From: an uncultured Collinsella sp.
Lineage (GTDB): Bacteria; Actinomycetota; Coriobacteriia; Coriobacteriales; Coriobacteriaceae
NCBI GenBank assembly: GCA_902493985.1
Contig: CABURR010000049.1
Location: 1-16,129 of the forward strand
Direction: 5' to 3'
Length of the DNA: 16,129 nucleotides
Shown: positions 5,397 through 13,567 of the stretch, in pieces
Numbering within the stretch: the first letter of the stretch is position 1
Layout: every line of letters starts with the position of its first letter
Program-made: the position numbers and the translations under genes
The notes under the pieces: generated by a model
Seen by the model: the letters and a program-made list of their open reading frames with translations, nothing else
The model's database searches: none
What the model was told of the DNA's origin: nothing

Positions 5397-7273
5397 GTGT
5401 GGCGCAACATATCCGCGACCGTGCAGGCCGCTTTCGTTGGATGGGACTCCTCGTGGTGTGGGCGGTCTTTATTGCCATGGCCGCCGTGCTGCTGGTGGAG
5501 CGTGCCGGCGTGCAGTACAGTGCGGGCCAGCATAAGCTGGGGATGCTTGCCGCCAACGATGCGGTGCCTGCCTCCTCGGCAATCTTTGGCCAAAAGCCCA
5601 CGTGCCTGGTCATTACCGACTCGGACCAAGATAGAGTCGACGACGTTAAAGACCAGTTCGACCAGATTTTGCTGGACATGAAGATCGCCCATCGCGATGT
5701 TGATATTGCCATCGACGGTGCGGACGCGATCCCATCGCTCACGTCGTTTGATCGCGTGATTGTGCTTATGCCCTCGCTTGACGGACTGGGTGCGCATCTG
5801 ACCGATCTGATGAGTTGGGTGAGTGCGGGCGGCTCACTCATGCTGGGCATGACGCCAGATAGCTCGAACTGCCTGCAGGCTATTGCTTCCAAGCTTGGGA
5901 TCGAATCGGCCGGATATGACTATGCGACAGCCGAAAGTATCGTTCCGAGCGAGGACTTTATGTTGGGCGGAGGAGAGCGCTACGAGTTCTCGGACCCCTT
6001 CGATTCTTCGCTTTCGGTTTCATTGCGCGAAACGGCGCACGTCTGGGCAAGGACCGGTGACGCGGGCACGCCGCTCATTTGGTCTAACGATTGCGGCAGT
6101 GGTCACACCGTGGTGTGCAACATTGGCATTTACGACAAGGTCATGCGTGGGTTCTATGCTTCGGCCATAAGCTTGCTGGGTGAAGCCACGGCCTATCCGG
6201 TCATCAACAGCGCCGTGTTCTATTTGGACGACTTTCCCAGCCCTGTGCCCTCGGGCGACGGCACCTACATCAAGCGCGACTACGGGCTTTCCGTCGCCGA
6301 TTTTTATGCCAAGGTCTGGTGGCCCGATCTGCAAAAGCTCGCGCAAAAATACGGCATTCGCTATACCGGCGTGATGATCGAAAACTACGAGGACGCGGTC
6401 AACCAGACCGAGCCCGCGCGCCAGGCCGATACCACGCAGTTCCGCTACTTTGGCGGCATGCTGCTGCAGATGGGCGGAGAGCTGGGCTTTCACGGCTACA
6501 ACCATCAGCCGCTTGCGCTCTGGGACACCGACTATGGTACGTTGTACGTCTACAAGACGTGGAAAAACAAGGAAACGCTCGTCGCTTCGCTCAACGAACT
6601 TATCGCGTTTCAGGACGAGGTCCTGCCCAACGCTCATGGCTCGGTTTACGTGCCGCCGTCGAATATCCTTTCGGCCCGCGCGCGCAAGCTTATCGGTACC
6701 GATGTTCCGCGCATTAAGACCATTGCCAGTACGTATTTTGAGGATGGCACCGACCTGCCGTACGTGCAGGAGTTTGGCGTGGCAAGCGATGGCATTGTGG
6801 AGCAGCCGCGCATTGTCTCGGGCGGCATGGTCGACGATTCCTATATGCGCCTGGCTGCCGTGTCCGAGCTCAACATGCACTACGTGAGTACGCACTTTAT
6901 GCACCCGGACGACCTGCTCGATCCCGATCGCGGCGCCAAGGAGGGCTGGGAAGTCTACAAGGGCGGCCTGACCGACTACCTGGACTGGCTTACCAAGTCT
7001 GCGCCCGACCTGCGCCGCCAGACCGGCTCGGAATGCTCTGGCGCCATTCAGCGCTTTTCGTCGGTTACGGTGAGCGTGCATACCAGTGCGGATGCCTGGA
7101 CGCTCAGCCTTGGCAATTTCCACGACGAGGCGTGGCTCATGTTCCGCGCCAATAATGGCGAGCCGGGTGCGGTGACGGGTGGCGAACTGACGCACCTTAC
7201 GGGCAATCTGTATCTGCTCAAGGCAAATGATAAGAACCTGACGATCGAGCGCAAGGAGGGTGGCGACAGATGA
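5393..7273 (+). CDS. pelADA: Membrane-anchored PelA-type polysaccharide deacetylase (DUF2194-like)
   Basis: This 626-residue protein starts at the ATG that shares ATGA with the pelE stop, behind GGAGGAGG at 5381-5388; the frame extends further upstream but without need. One membrane segment (about 17-35) follows a short positive N-terminus, so the rest faces outside. Residues of about 70-250 look like a Rossmann-like flavodoxin/amidotransferase fold (CLVITDSD, VIVLMPSLDGL). The catalytic part begins near 275 with FYLDDFPS (Asp279/Asp280), continues with GFHGYNHQP (His367, His371, the HxxxH metal pair), then YVPPSN (419-424) and THFMHPDD (His504). These match the arrangement of CE4-type deacetylases. 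It should de-N-acetylate the nascent Pel-like polymer outside the membrane, making it cationic. No glycoside hydrolase part of PelA is attached or nearby. A beta-sandwich-like tail follows about residue 550. Confidence 0.8.
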   Translation: MSVAQHIRDRAGRFRWMGLLVVWAVFIAMAAVLLVERAGVQYSAGQHKLGMLAANDAVPASSAIFGQKPTCLVITDSDQDRVDDVKDQFDQILLDMKIAHRDVDIAIDGADAIPSLTSFDRVIVLMPSLDGLGAHLTDLMSWVSAGGSLMLGMTPDSSNCLQAIASKLGIESAGYDYATAESIVPSEDFMLGGGERYEFSDPFDSSLSVSLRETAHVWARTGDAGTPLIWSNDCGSGHTVVCNIGIYDKVMRGFYASAISLLGEATAYPVINSAVFYLDDFPSPVPSGDGTYIKRDYGLSVADFYAKVWWPDLQKLAQKYGIRYTGVMIENYEDAVNQTEPARQADTTQFRYFGGMLLQMGGELGFHGYNHQPLALWDTDYGTLYVYKTWKNKETLVASLNELIAFQDEVLPNAHGSVYVPPSNILSARARKLIGTDVPRIKTIASTYFEDGTDLPYVQEFGVASDGIVEQPRIVSGGMVDDSYMRLAAVSELNMHYVSTHFMHPDDLLDPDRGAKEGWEVYKGGLTDYLDWLTKSAPDLRRQTGSECSGAIQRFSSVTVSVHTSADAWTLSLGNFHDEAWLMFRANNGEPGAVTGGELTHLTGNLYLLKANDKNLTIERKEGGDR

Positions 7274-8697
7274 GAATCTGCTTGGTACTCGAGGGTTGCT
7301 ACCCCTATGTGCACGGCGGCGTATCTACCTGGATGCATGGCTATATCCAGGCCATGCCCGAGCACGAGTTTGTGCTGTGGGTGATTGGCGCGCATGCTGC
7401 CGACCGCGGCAAATTTGTCTACGAGCTGCCCAGCAACGTGGTCGAGGTGCACGAGGTGTTCCTGGACGATGCCCTGCGGCTTTCGGGCGAGCAGCACGAA
7501 GCCAGTTTTAACGACCGCGAGCGCGAGGCGTTGCGCCGCCTGGTATCGCTCTCCAATCCGGACTGGGACGTGCTGTTCGATATTTTCCAGCGCCGTCGCG
7601 TGCATCCGCTCTCGTTTTTGCAGAGCCGCACGTTTATGGATATCTTCCGCGACGTGTGCCTGGCAGAGTACCCCTACACGCCCTTTGCCGATGCATTCCA
7701 CACCATGCGCTCCATGATGTTGCCCGTGCTCTACCTTCTGGGCAGCGAGGTGCCGGTGGCCGATGTGTACCACGCCATCTCGACTGGTTACGGCGGCCTG
7801 CTCGCCTGCCTGGGCTCAAGCGTTCACCATGCGCCGGTGCTGCTCACCGAGCACGGCATCTATACCCGCGAACGCGAGGAAGAGATCATTCGCGCCGACT
7901 GGGTGGTGCCGTCATTTAAGGACCGCTGGATTCGCTTTTTCTACCTGCTTTCGGAGGAGATCTACCGCCGCGCCTTCCGCGTGACCAGTTTGTTCCATAA
8001 CGCTCGCAAGACGCAGATCGATATGGGTTGCGATGCAGACAAATGTCTGGTCATCCCCAACGGCATCCAGTTCGACCGCTTTAAGGACATTCCCATAAAG
8101 CCCGATGACGGCTGGGTGGATATTGGCGCAGTGGTGCGCTTGGCGCCCATCAAGGACGTCAAGACCATGATCTATGCCTTCTTTGAGCTGCACGAGCGCC
8201 TGCCTAAGGTGCGTCTGCACATCATGGGCGGCGTGGACGACGAGGAGTATAGCGCCGAGTGCCACGCGCTGGTCGAAACCCTGGGCGTGCGCGACCTGAT
8301 CTTTACCGGCCGCGTCAACGTGGTCGAGTACATGGAAAAGCTCGACTTTACCATTTTGACGAGCATCTCTGAGGGCCAGCCGCTCAGCGTGCTGGAGTCG
8401 CTTGCAGCGCGCCGTCCCTGCGTGACGACCGAGGTGGGCTGCTGCCGCGAGCTGCTGGAGGGCGCACCGGGCGATGACTTTGGCGTTGCCGGGTTTGTAT
8501 GCCCGCCTATGTATCGCAAGGGCCTGGCCGATGCCATGGAGCGCATGTGCACAAGCCGCGCCCGTCGCATTGAGATGGGGGAGCGCGGCCAGCGTCGCGT
8601 TGCCACGTACTTCTTGCACGAGCAGATGCTCGCCAACTATCGCGCGCTATACGACGAGACGGCGCTTGCGTTTAACCTGCCCAGAGAGGAGGAGTAG
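7270..8697 (+). CDS. pelF: PelF family glycosyltransferase (GT4)
   Basis: This 475-residue cytosolic GT-B enzyme shares ATGA with the preceding stop and has AGGAGGG at 7254-7260. The N-terminus MRICLVLEGCYPYVHGGVSTW is diagnostic of PelF, with GGVSTW at 16-21 as the acceptor-side glycine loop. Other landmarks are LLTEHGIYTRE near 191-201, VIPNGI near 261-266, VVRLAPIKDVKT (288-299) with the nucleotide-phosphate-binding Arg290/Lys295, and the EX7E motif Glu368 to Glu376 in SEGQPLSVLE. In known Pel systems PelF uses UDP-activated N-acetylhexosamine to polymerise the backbone together with PelD, PelE and PelG. Length and motifs are complete. This is one of the firmest assignments in the window. 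The substrate sugar (GalNAc/GlcNAc in known Pel) is taken from the family, not seen. Confidence 0.95.
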   Translation: MRICLVLEGCYPYVHGGVSTWMHGYIQAMPEHEFVLWVIGAHAADRGKFVYELPSNVVEVHEVFLDDALRLSGEQHEASFNDREREALRRLVSLSNPDWDVLFDIFQRRRVHPLSFLQSRTFMDIFRDVCLAEYPYTPFADAFHTMRSMMLPVLYLLGSEVPVADVYHAISTGYGGLLACLGSSVHHAPVLLTEHGIYTREREEEIIRADWVVPSFKDRWIRFFYLLSEEIYRRAFRVTSLFHNARKTQIDMGCDADKCLVIPNGIQFDRFKDIPIKPDDGWVDIGAVVRLAPIKDVKTMIYAFFELHERLPKVRLHIMGGVDDEEYSAECHALVETLGVRDLIFTGRVNVVEYMEKLDFTILTSISEGQPLSVLESLAARRPCVTTEVGCCRELLEGAPGDDFGVAGFVCPPMYRKGLADAMERMCTSRARRIEMGERGQRRVATYFLHEQMLANYRALYDETALAFNLPREEE

Positions 8698-8700
8698 CCG

Positions 8701-10245
8701 GTGGCCGGAATTGGTTTTGAGCTCAAGCGCCTGTTTAGGCGCAAGGGCCTGTTTGCCACGATGCGCGCTTACGGCTACGCTGGCATCGTGTGCACGGGCC
8801 CCATGCTGTTGGGCGTTTTGCTCCAGGTGGGTATCTTGGTGCTGTGCGGTCTGTGGGGTGTGGGCCGTGCCAACCAGGATCTGCTGGTGTGCATGGTGAC
8901 CTACACACTGCTGGCCTCGCTTTTGCTCACGAGCTTTTTCTCCATGCCGGTCACGCGCTTTTTGGCTGATATGTTGTTTGCCGAGCGCGAGGACGAGATT
9001 CTGCCTTCGTTTTGGGGCTCCAATGCTGTCATGCTCGTTGCGGGCACGGTGCTCTACGGCGTCTTTTTGCTGTTCTCGGGCGCCACGCTGCTGCAGGGGC
9101 TGCTGTGCCTGTGGCTGTTCAACATTATGATCGTCAACTGGAACGGCATGAGCTACCTCACGGCCATCAAGGATTACCGCGGCATCCTGTGCAGCTTTGC
9201 GGCTGCCATTGGCGTGGCGTGCCTGTGCGCCCTGGCCGCGCTGGCGCTGGGACTGCCGCCGGTCGAGGGCCTGTTGGCGTCAATTGCTCTGGGCTACGGC
9301 GTCATGCTCGCCTGGGACGTGGTACTGCTGTACCGGTATTTTCCTCAGAGCGACCGCAGCCCCTGGCCCTTTTTGCAGTGGCTCGATCAGTTTATGCCGC
9401 TGGCGCTCACGGGCCTGTTAACCAATCTGGGACTCTTTGCGCACCTGGTGATTATTTGGGCCGGTCCTATTGGCGTGCAGGTCAAGGGCTTGTTTTATGG
9501 CGCGCCCTACTACGATGTGCCGGCGCTCATCGCGTTTTTGACGATCCTGGTCACGACCGTCAACTTTGTGGTCTCGGTCGAGGTCAATTTCTATCCGCGC
9601 TACCGCGACTACTACAGCCTGTTCAACGACGGCGGCGTGGTGGGCGACATTGTGGTGGCAGAGGAGGGGATGCTCTCCACGCTCAACAGCGAACTGCGCT
9701 TTTGCGCGCTCAAACAGTTGTTTGTGACCGCGGTGGTCATCTCGCTCGAGACCACGGTGCTCTCGGCCCTGCCGCTGGGCTTTAACAACCTGATGCATGG
9801 GTATTTTCGCACGCTGTGCGTGGGCTATGGCCTGTATGCCGTGGGCAATACGGTGATGCTCATCTTGCTTTACTTTACCGACTACAAGGGGGCCGTGCTG
9901 GCCTCGGGGCTGTTTGCGGGCGTTGCCGGGCTGGCGACCGCCGTGTCGTTGCTTTTGCCGCAGCAGTTTTACGGCTTTGGCTTTTTGTTGGGTGCGGCGG
10001 TGTTTTTTATCGTGGCGCTGCTGCGGCTCGATACCTATACCGCCAACTTGCCGTATCGTATCCTGAGCCAGCAGCCCATTGTGGCGACCGACAAATCGGG
10101 CTGGTTTACCGAACTTGGCCGGGTGCTCGACCGTGTTGAGCAATGCTACGAGGACAAGCGCGCGGGCGGTGAGCCGCGCAGTGCGTTTGAACGTATGGTG
10201 GTTCGCCTGTACCAAAAACATTGGGGAGGTTCTGATGATCGATAA
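8701..10245 (+). CDS. pelG: PelG family polytopic membrane protein
   Basis: This 514-residue protein begins with GTG, preceded by AGGAGGAG at 8687-8694 and a six-base spacer that contains the pelF stop. The opening MAGIGFELKRLFRRKGL followed by a cytosol-to-membrane transition is characteristic of PelG. About twelve hydrophobic segments are visible across the chain. PelG belongs to the MOP-like flippase/transporter group and is thought to move the polymer made by PelF across the membrane in the PelDEFG complex. The C-terminus is short, charged and cytosolic (LDRVEQCYEDKRAGGEP region) and overlaps the CotH start by 11 bases. No residue anomaly is seen. Confidence 0.93.
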   Translation: MAGIGFELKRLFRRKGLFATMRAYGYAGIVCTGPMLLGVLLQVGILVLCGLWGVGRANQDLLVCMVTYTLLASLLLTSFFSMPVTRFLADMLFAEREDEILPSFWGSNAVMLVAGTVLYGVFLLFSGATLLQGLLCLWLFNIMIVNWNGMSYLTAIKDYRGILCSFAAAIGVACLCALAALALGLPPVEGLLASIALGYGVMLAWDVVLLYRYFPQSDRSPWPFLQWLDQFMPLALTGLLTNLGLFAHLVIIWAGPIGVQVKGLFYGAPYYDVPALIAFLTILVTTVNFVVSVEVNFYPRYRDYYSLFNDGGVVGDIVVAEEGMLSTLNSELRFCALKQLFVTAVVISLETTVLSALPLGFNNLMHGYFRTLCVGYGLYAVGNTVMLILLYFTDYKGAVLASGLFAGVAGLATAVSLLLPQQFYGFGFLLGAAVFFIVALLRLDTYTANLPYRILSQQPIVATDKSGWFTELGRVLDRVEQCYEDKRAGGEPRSAFERMVVRLYQKHWGGSDDR

Positions 10246-12004
10246 GTTGATGTCTCGCCGCTGCCTGATCGAGGCGGCTGCCGGCGCGCTGTTGCTTTCG
10301 GGCTGTTCGTCTCAGGACGAATCCTCGACTAAAAAGGTCAAAAAGCAAGACAAGATTAAAAAGGCCGAGTCCTCGGACGGTACTAAGCATCTACGCGATA
10401 AAGATGAGCTGTACGAGGTCTACGACGACTCGGGTATTGTGACCATGTACCTGACGGTCTCGCGCGGTAACAGCTCCGAGAACACCGACCACAGCTGGGC
10501 CGAGATCAGCACGTACTCGGTGTATGACTATGCCGACATGGGCGTGACGCGCTATCAGGTTATGGGCCTGCTGCAGGCGGGCGACGAAGACGGCCCGGTG
10601 GCCGGCGAGGTTGGCTATGGCGAGGAAGCGCCCAATGCCACCGTGCAGGTGCGCGGCCAGACGTCGAGCAACAACTCGCAAAAGAATTACAAGGTGGAGC
10701 TCAAAAAGGGCAAGGGTACCTGGCGCCAACAGCGCGCGATTGCGCTCAACAAGCACATGGGCGAGGGTATGCGTTTTCGCAACAAGATGGCCTACGACCT
10801 TATCCGTGGGATTCCCCAGATGATGGGTCTACGCACGCAGTTTGTGCATCTGTGGGTGTGCGACCAGACCGAAAAGTCCAACGACACCTTTGAGGACTAC
10901 GGCCTGTTTACGCAGGTGGAGCAGCTCAACAAGACGGCGCTTAAGGCACATGGCCTGGATAAGAACGGGCATCTGTACAAGGTGAACAGCTTCGATTTCC
11001 ATCGCTACGAGGACACTATTAAGCTTGCCGATGATCCCGACTACAACCAGACAAACTTTGAGGGCATGCTCGAGATCAAGGGCGATTCGGACCACACCAA
11101 GCTCATCGAGATGCTCGATGCGCTCAACGACGAATCGCAAAAGATCGATGATGTGCTCGATACCTACTTTGATACCGAGAATCTGGTCTATTGGCTGGCG
11201 TTTCAGATCCTGACGGGCAACTGCGATACGCAGAACCGTAACTGCTACCTGTACAGCCCGCTCAACTCAAATACCTGGTACTTTTTAGATTGGGATAACG
11301 ACGGCATGCTGCGTAAGCTGGAGCTTTCTCTTACCGGGTTTTCGGACTACGCGAGCTGGGAGCGCGGCGCAAGCAACTACTGGGGCAATGTTCTGTTCAA
11401 TCGTGCGCTGCGCAGCAAATCGTTCCGCAGCGATCTCGACCGCGCCGTCAAGGACCTGCGCTCGTATATGACCGAGGCACGCCTGAGCAAGATGATTAAG
11501 CACTACCGCGAGGTTACTGAATCGCTGGTCTTTGCTTCGCCCGATATCGATAATCTGCCTGTCACCAAGGACCAATACGAGCAGATCGCCGCTGCGATTC
11601 CCTCCGAGATCGAGGAGAACTACAAGAGCTTTCGCGAGAGTTTTAAAAAGCCCATGCCGTTCTACATCGGCGTGCCGCAGATCGATAACGGTAAGCTGCG
11701 TATTAACTGGGATGCGTCCTACGACTTTGAGGCGCGCGACATTCGCTACACCGTGGAGCTTGCGCGTGACTATGCCATTGGCGATGTGGTCTTTAAGGCC
11801 GAGGACGTGCTGCTTCCCGAGGTGACCTGCGATGCGCCCGATGCCGGCCAGTATTTTGTGCGCGTGCGTGCCAACAACTCCGACGGCTATACGCAAGATG
11901 CGTTTGACTACTATGTGACCGACGACGGCAAGCACTACGGCATGAGGTGTTTTTACGTGCAAGACGGCGGTAAGGTCGTGGAGGACACGTATGAGGAGGG
12001 CTAG
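10235..12004 (+). CDS. cotH: CotH-kinase-domain lipoprotein
   Basis: This 589-residue protein starts at ATG 10235 behind GGGGAGG (10223-10229). The longer frame from 10079 lies inside pelG and is rejected, because the chosen start yields a type II signal peptide with lipobox LLSGC (Cys24). A Lys-rich linker (TKKVKKQDKIKK) follows, so the protein should be tethered outside. The CotH core starts with VRGQTSSNNSQKNYKVEL (about 139-156). It continues with the Asn/Asp cluster TGNCDTQNRNCYLY (327-340) and FLDWDNDG (350-357). By analogy with spore-coat CotH, Asp331 and Asp352 are candidate catalytic and metal-binding residues. Residues from about 475 form a fibronectin-III-like C-terminal domain. 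CotH proteins are atypical kinases; the target here is unknown. Location inside the pel operon and next to a VTC gene suggests a role in surface polymer or protein modification. Confidence 0.82.
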   Translation: MIDKLMSRRCLIEAAAGALLLSGCSSQDESSTKKVKKQDKIKKAESSDGTKHLRDKDELYEVYDDSGIVTMYLTVSRGNSSENTDHSWAEISTYSVYDYADMGVTRYQVMGLLQAGDEDGPVAGEVGYGEEAPNATVQVRGQTSSNNSQKNYKVELKKGKGTWRQQRAIALNKHMGEGMRFRNKMAYDLIRGIPQMMGLRTQFVHLWVCDQTEKSNDTFEDYGLFTQVEQLNKTALKAHGLDKNGHLYKVNSFDFHRYEDTIKLADDPDYNQTNFEGMLEIKGDSDHTKLIEMLDALNDESQKIDDVLDTYFDTENLVYWLAFQILTGNCDTQNRNCYLYSPLNSNTWYFLDWDNDGMLRKLELSLTGFSDYASWERGASNYWGNVLFNRALRSKSFRSDLDRAVKDLRSYMTEARLSKMIKHYREVTESLVFASPDIDNLPVTKDQYEQIAAAIPSEIEENYKSFRESFKKPMPFYIGVPQIDNGKLRINWDASYDFEARDIRYTVELARDYAIGDVVFKAEDVLLPEVTCDAPDAGQYFVRVRANNSDGYTQDAFDYYVTDDGKHYGMRCFYVQDGGKVVEDTYEEG

Positions 12005-12782
12005 CGCGCTGCTTGAGCGCTTGGCGGCCCCGCCTGTGCTTACCACGCAGGAGCGTTACCGCCACGAGCTCAAATATCTCATTAACGAGGGCGAGCACGC
12101 TGCGCTTGCCTGTCGCATGGCGCCGGTGTTTAAGCTGGACAAGCATGCGCGGGCGGGCGGTTACACCATTCGTAGCCTGTATTTTGACGATTACTGCAAC
12201 TCGGCCTACGAGGAAAAAGACGCCGGCATTCTCATGCGCAAAAAGTATCGCGTGCGTATCTATAACGGCAGCGACAAGGTGATTAAGCTCGAGCGCAAAA
12301 AGAAGTACGGCAGCTGGATTTACAAGGAGGATGCGCCACTTACGCGCGGCGAGTTTGAGCAGATTCTGGCTGGCGACTACGACTTTTTGCTGAGAAGCTC
12401 CTATCCGCTCTGTCGCGAGTTCTACATCGAGTGCATTTGCAACGTGATGCGCCCGCGGACCATCGTGGACTACGAGCGCGAGCCGTGGGTGATGGATGAG
12501 GGCACCGTGCGCATTACGTTTGACATGAACGTGCGTGCCGCGGTGGGAAGCTTCGATATCTTTGACGCGACGCTGCCCGCGCTGCCGGTCCTGGAGCCCG
12601 GCAAGCTGGTGATGGAGGTCAAGTTTACGGAGTTTTGCCCGCAGCTGGTGCGTGATATGGTGCCGCCGGGAGCGGCCGAGCTTACGGCGGTCTCCAAGTA
12701 CTGCCTGTGTTACGAAAAGACCGCTTACCTGCGCGGATTTAATTACTGTGAATCGGATTTTGAGAACCGAGGGGATATTTAG
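11991..12782 (+). CDS. VTC-domain protein, putative polyphosphate polymerase
   Basis: This 263-residue protein has no membrane segment. It starts at an ATG overlapping the cotH end by 14 bases, with GGAGG at 11980-11984. The whole length is a VTC triphosphate-tunnel domain: RHELKYLI (Lys28), IRSLYFDD (Arg61), RKKYRVRIY (Arg87, Arg89), KLERKKK (Lys99, Glu101, Arg102, Lys103), VDYEREPW (Arg163), VRITFD (Arg174, Asp178), LVMEVKF (Glu209, Lys211) and VSKYCLCY (Lys236). These basic tunnel residues and metal-binding Glu match the catalytic Vtc4-type domain, which makes polyphosphate from ATP in yeast. The key residues appear intact, so it is likely active. The partner for product transfer is probably the membrane protein encoded next. 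Alternatively it could act on another phosphate polymer. Confidence 0.85.
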   Translation: MRRASALLERLAAPPVLTTQERYRHELKYLINEGEHAALACRMAPVFKLDKHARAGGYTIRSLYFDDYCNSAYEEKDAGILMRKKYRVRIYNGSDKVIKLERKKKYGSWIYKEDAPLTRGEFEQILAGDYDFLLRSSYPLCREFYIECICNVMRPRTIVDYEREPWVMDEGTVRITFDMNVRAAVGSFDIFDATLPALPVLEPGKLVMEVKFTEFCPQLVRDMVPPGAAELTAVSKYCLCYEKTAYLRGFNYCESDFENRGDI

Positions 12783-12785
12783 ACC

Positions 12786-13451
12786 ATGAGCACCAGGGAC
12801 TTTTTTAAGAACTCCGTTTTGGAGGCGTTTGGCCAGGTCGACCCTGCCAAGATTGGCCTTTCGCTGCTCGTGGCGCTCGCCATGGGCATCCTGATCTATT
12901 ACGTGTACAAGCGCTTTTTTACCGGCGTGGTGTATTCGCGCAGCTTTGCCGTAACACTCGTGGGCATGTGCGTGCTTACCTGCATGGTCACGCTCGCGAT
13001 CTCGACCAACGTGGTCATCTCGCTCGGTATGGTCGGTGCTCTGTCTATCGTCCGCTACCGTACGGCGGTCAAAGACCCTCTCGACCTGCTGTATCTTTTT
13101 TGGGCCATTACCACAGGCATTACGGCAGGCGCCGGCATGTACGCGCTCGTGGGGCTTACGGCAGTGGTGATTGTGGTGATGATTGCCGGCTTTGCGAGCC
13201 ATCAGGACAAGGCGCGCGTGTACATGATGGTCATTCACTACACGGGCCAGACCACCGGCGACGATATCGTGCGTGCATTTGGGCGTACTAAGTTTACGGT
13301 GAAGTCCAAGACCATGCGCGGTGACAAGGTGGAGATGGCCGCCGAGGTGTTCTCGGACGGTGTGGATATGCCCTATGCCGACGCGATTCGCGCGCTCGAC
13401 GGCGTGGAGGACCTGACGCTCATCCAGTACAACGGCGAATATCACGGGTAA
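12786..13451 (+). CDS. DUF4956 four-helix membrane protein
   Basis: This 221-residue protein begins three bases after the VTC stop, with GAGGGG at 12769-12774. It has about four transmembrane helices between residues 15 and 140, including the family signature SLGMVGALSIVRYRTAVKDPLDLLYLFWAI (quoted in parts: SLGMVGALSIVRYR, then AVKDPLDLLYLFW). A cytosolic alpha/beta tail of about 80 residues follows. DUF4956 genes are commonly found beside VTC-domain genes, and a function in docking the polymerase or passing polyphosphate through the membrane is inferred, not shown. It is the last gene of the operon; a hairpin lies just after it. No known enzymatic motif is visible. Confidence 0.85.
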   Translation: MSTRDFFKNSVLEAFGQVDPAKIGLSLLVALAMGILIYYVYKRFFTGVVYSRSFAVTLVGMCVLTCMVTLAISTNVVISLGMVGALSIVRYRTAVKDPLDLLYLFWAITTGITAGAGMYALVGLTAVVIVVMIAGFASHQDKARVYMMVIHYTGQTTGDDIVRAFGRTKFTVKSKTMRGDKVEMAAEVFSDGVDMPYADAIRALDGVEDLTLIQYNGEYHG

Positions 13452-13459
13452 CTATGTTA

Positions 13460-13479
13460 CGGCGTTCTAACGAACGCCG
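13460..13479 (+). terminator. Hairpin at the end of the pel operon, terminator-like
   Basis: A perfect 8-bp stem, CGGCGTTC with GAACGCCG, encloses the loop TAAC nine bases after the DUF4956 stop codon. There is no T run after it, so it may act as an RNA 3'-end barrier or a factor-assisted terminator rather than a classical intrinsic one. It separates the operon from the promoter of the next gene. Confidence 0.45.
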
Positions 13480-13505
13480 GACCGCTCGACGCTGCGCGGG
13501 CGAAG

Positions 13506-13536
13506 TTGATTCACCGGGCGCGTTCACGGGTATTAT
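13506..13536 (+). promoter_or_regulatory. Probable promoter of the LacI-family regulator gene
   Basis: A -35-like TTGATT (13506-13511) and a good -10 TATTAT (13531-13536) are separated by 19 bases, slightly longer than ideal. Transcription would start near 13543, inside the operator that follows, leaving a leader of about 25 bases before the GTG start. The regulator would thus be transcribed independently of the upstream operon. Confidence 0.5.
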
Positions 13537-13538
13537 GG

Positions 13539-13552
13539 TGAAAGCGATTTCA
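13539..13552. promoter_or_regulatory. LacI-type operator at the regulator's own promoter
   Basis: TGAAAGCGATTTCA is a palindrome with a central CG, typical of LacI-family sites. It matches 12 of 14 positions of the tandem sites ahead of the PTS gene (TGAAAACGATTACA). Its place just after the -10 box and over the predicted start point implies autorepression. Confidence 0.65.
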
Positions 13553-13557
13553 ATGAC

Positions 13558-13562
13558 AGGGG
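13558..13562 (+). promoter_or_regulatory. Ribosome-binding site that sets the regulator's GTG start
   Basis: AGGGG followed by five bases and GTG at 13568. In-frame ATGs further upstream (13454, 13535, 13553) either precede or overlap the promoter and operator and add residues foreign to LacI proteins, so the GTG is preferred. Confidence 0.65.
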
Positions 13563-13567
13563 TACTC

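Noticed and set aside
6020..7195. A 391-codon minus-strand open frame opposite the deacetylase gene
   Set aside because: The catalytic motifs of the deacetylase are on the plus strand; the antisense product is Arg/His-rich without domains.
11793..13445. A 550-codon open frame on the minus strand opposite the VTC and DUF4956 genes
   Set aside because: Its product is a His/Arg-rich low-complexity-like sequence with no recognisable domain, and the plus strand carries two clear families with good ribosome-binding sites. It is a by-product of GC-rich third codon positions.
13454..13567. N-terminal extension of the LacI-family regulator by 38 residues
   Set aside because: This stretch carries a hairpin, a promoter and an operator, and LacI proteins begin a few residues before the helix-turn-helix.
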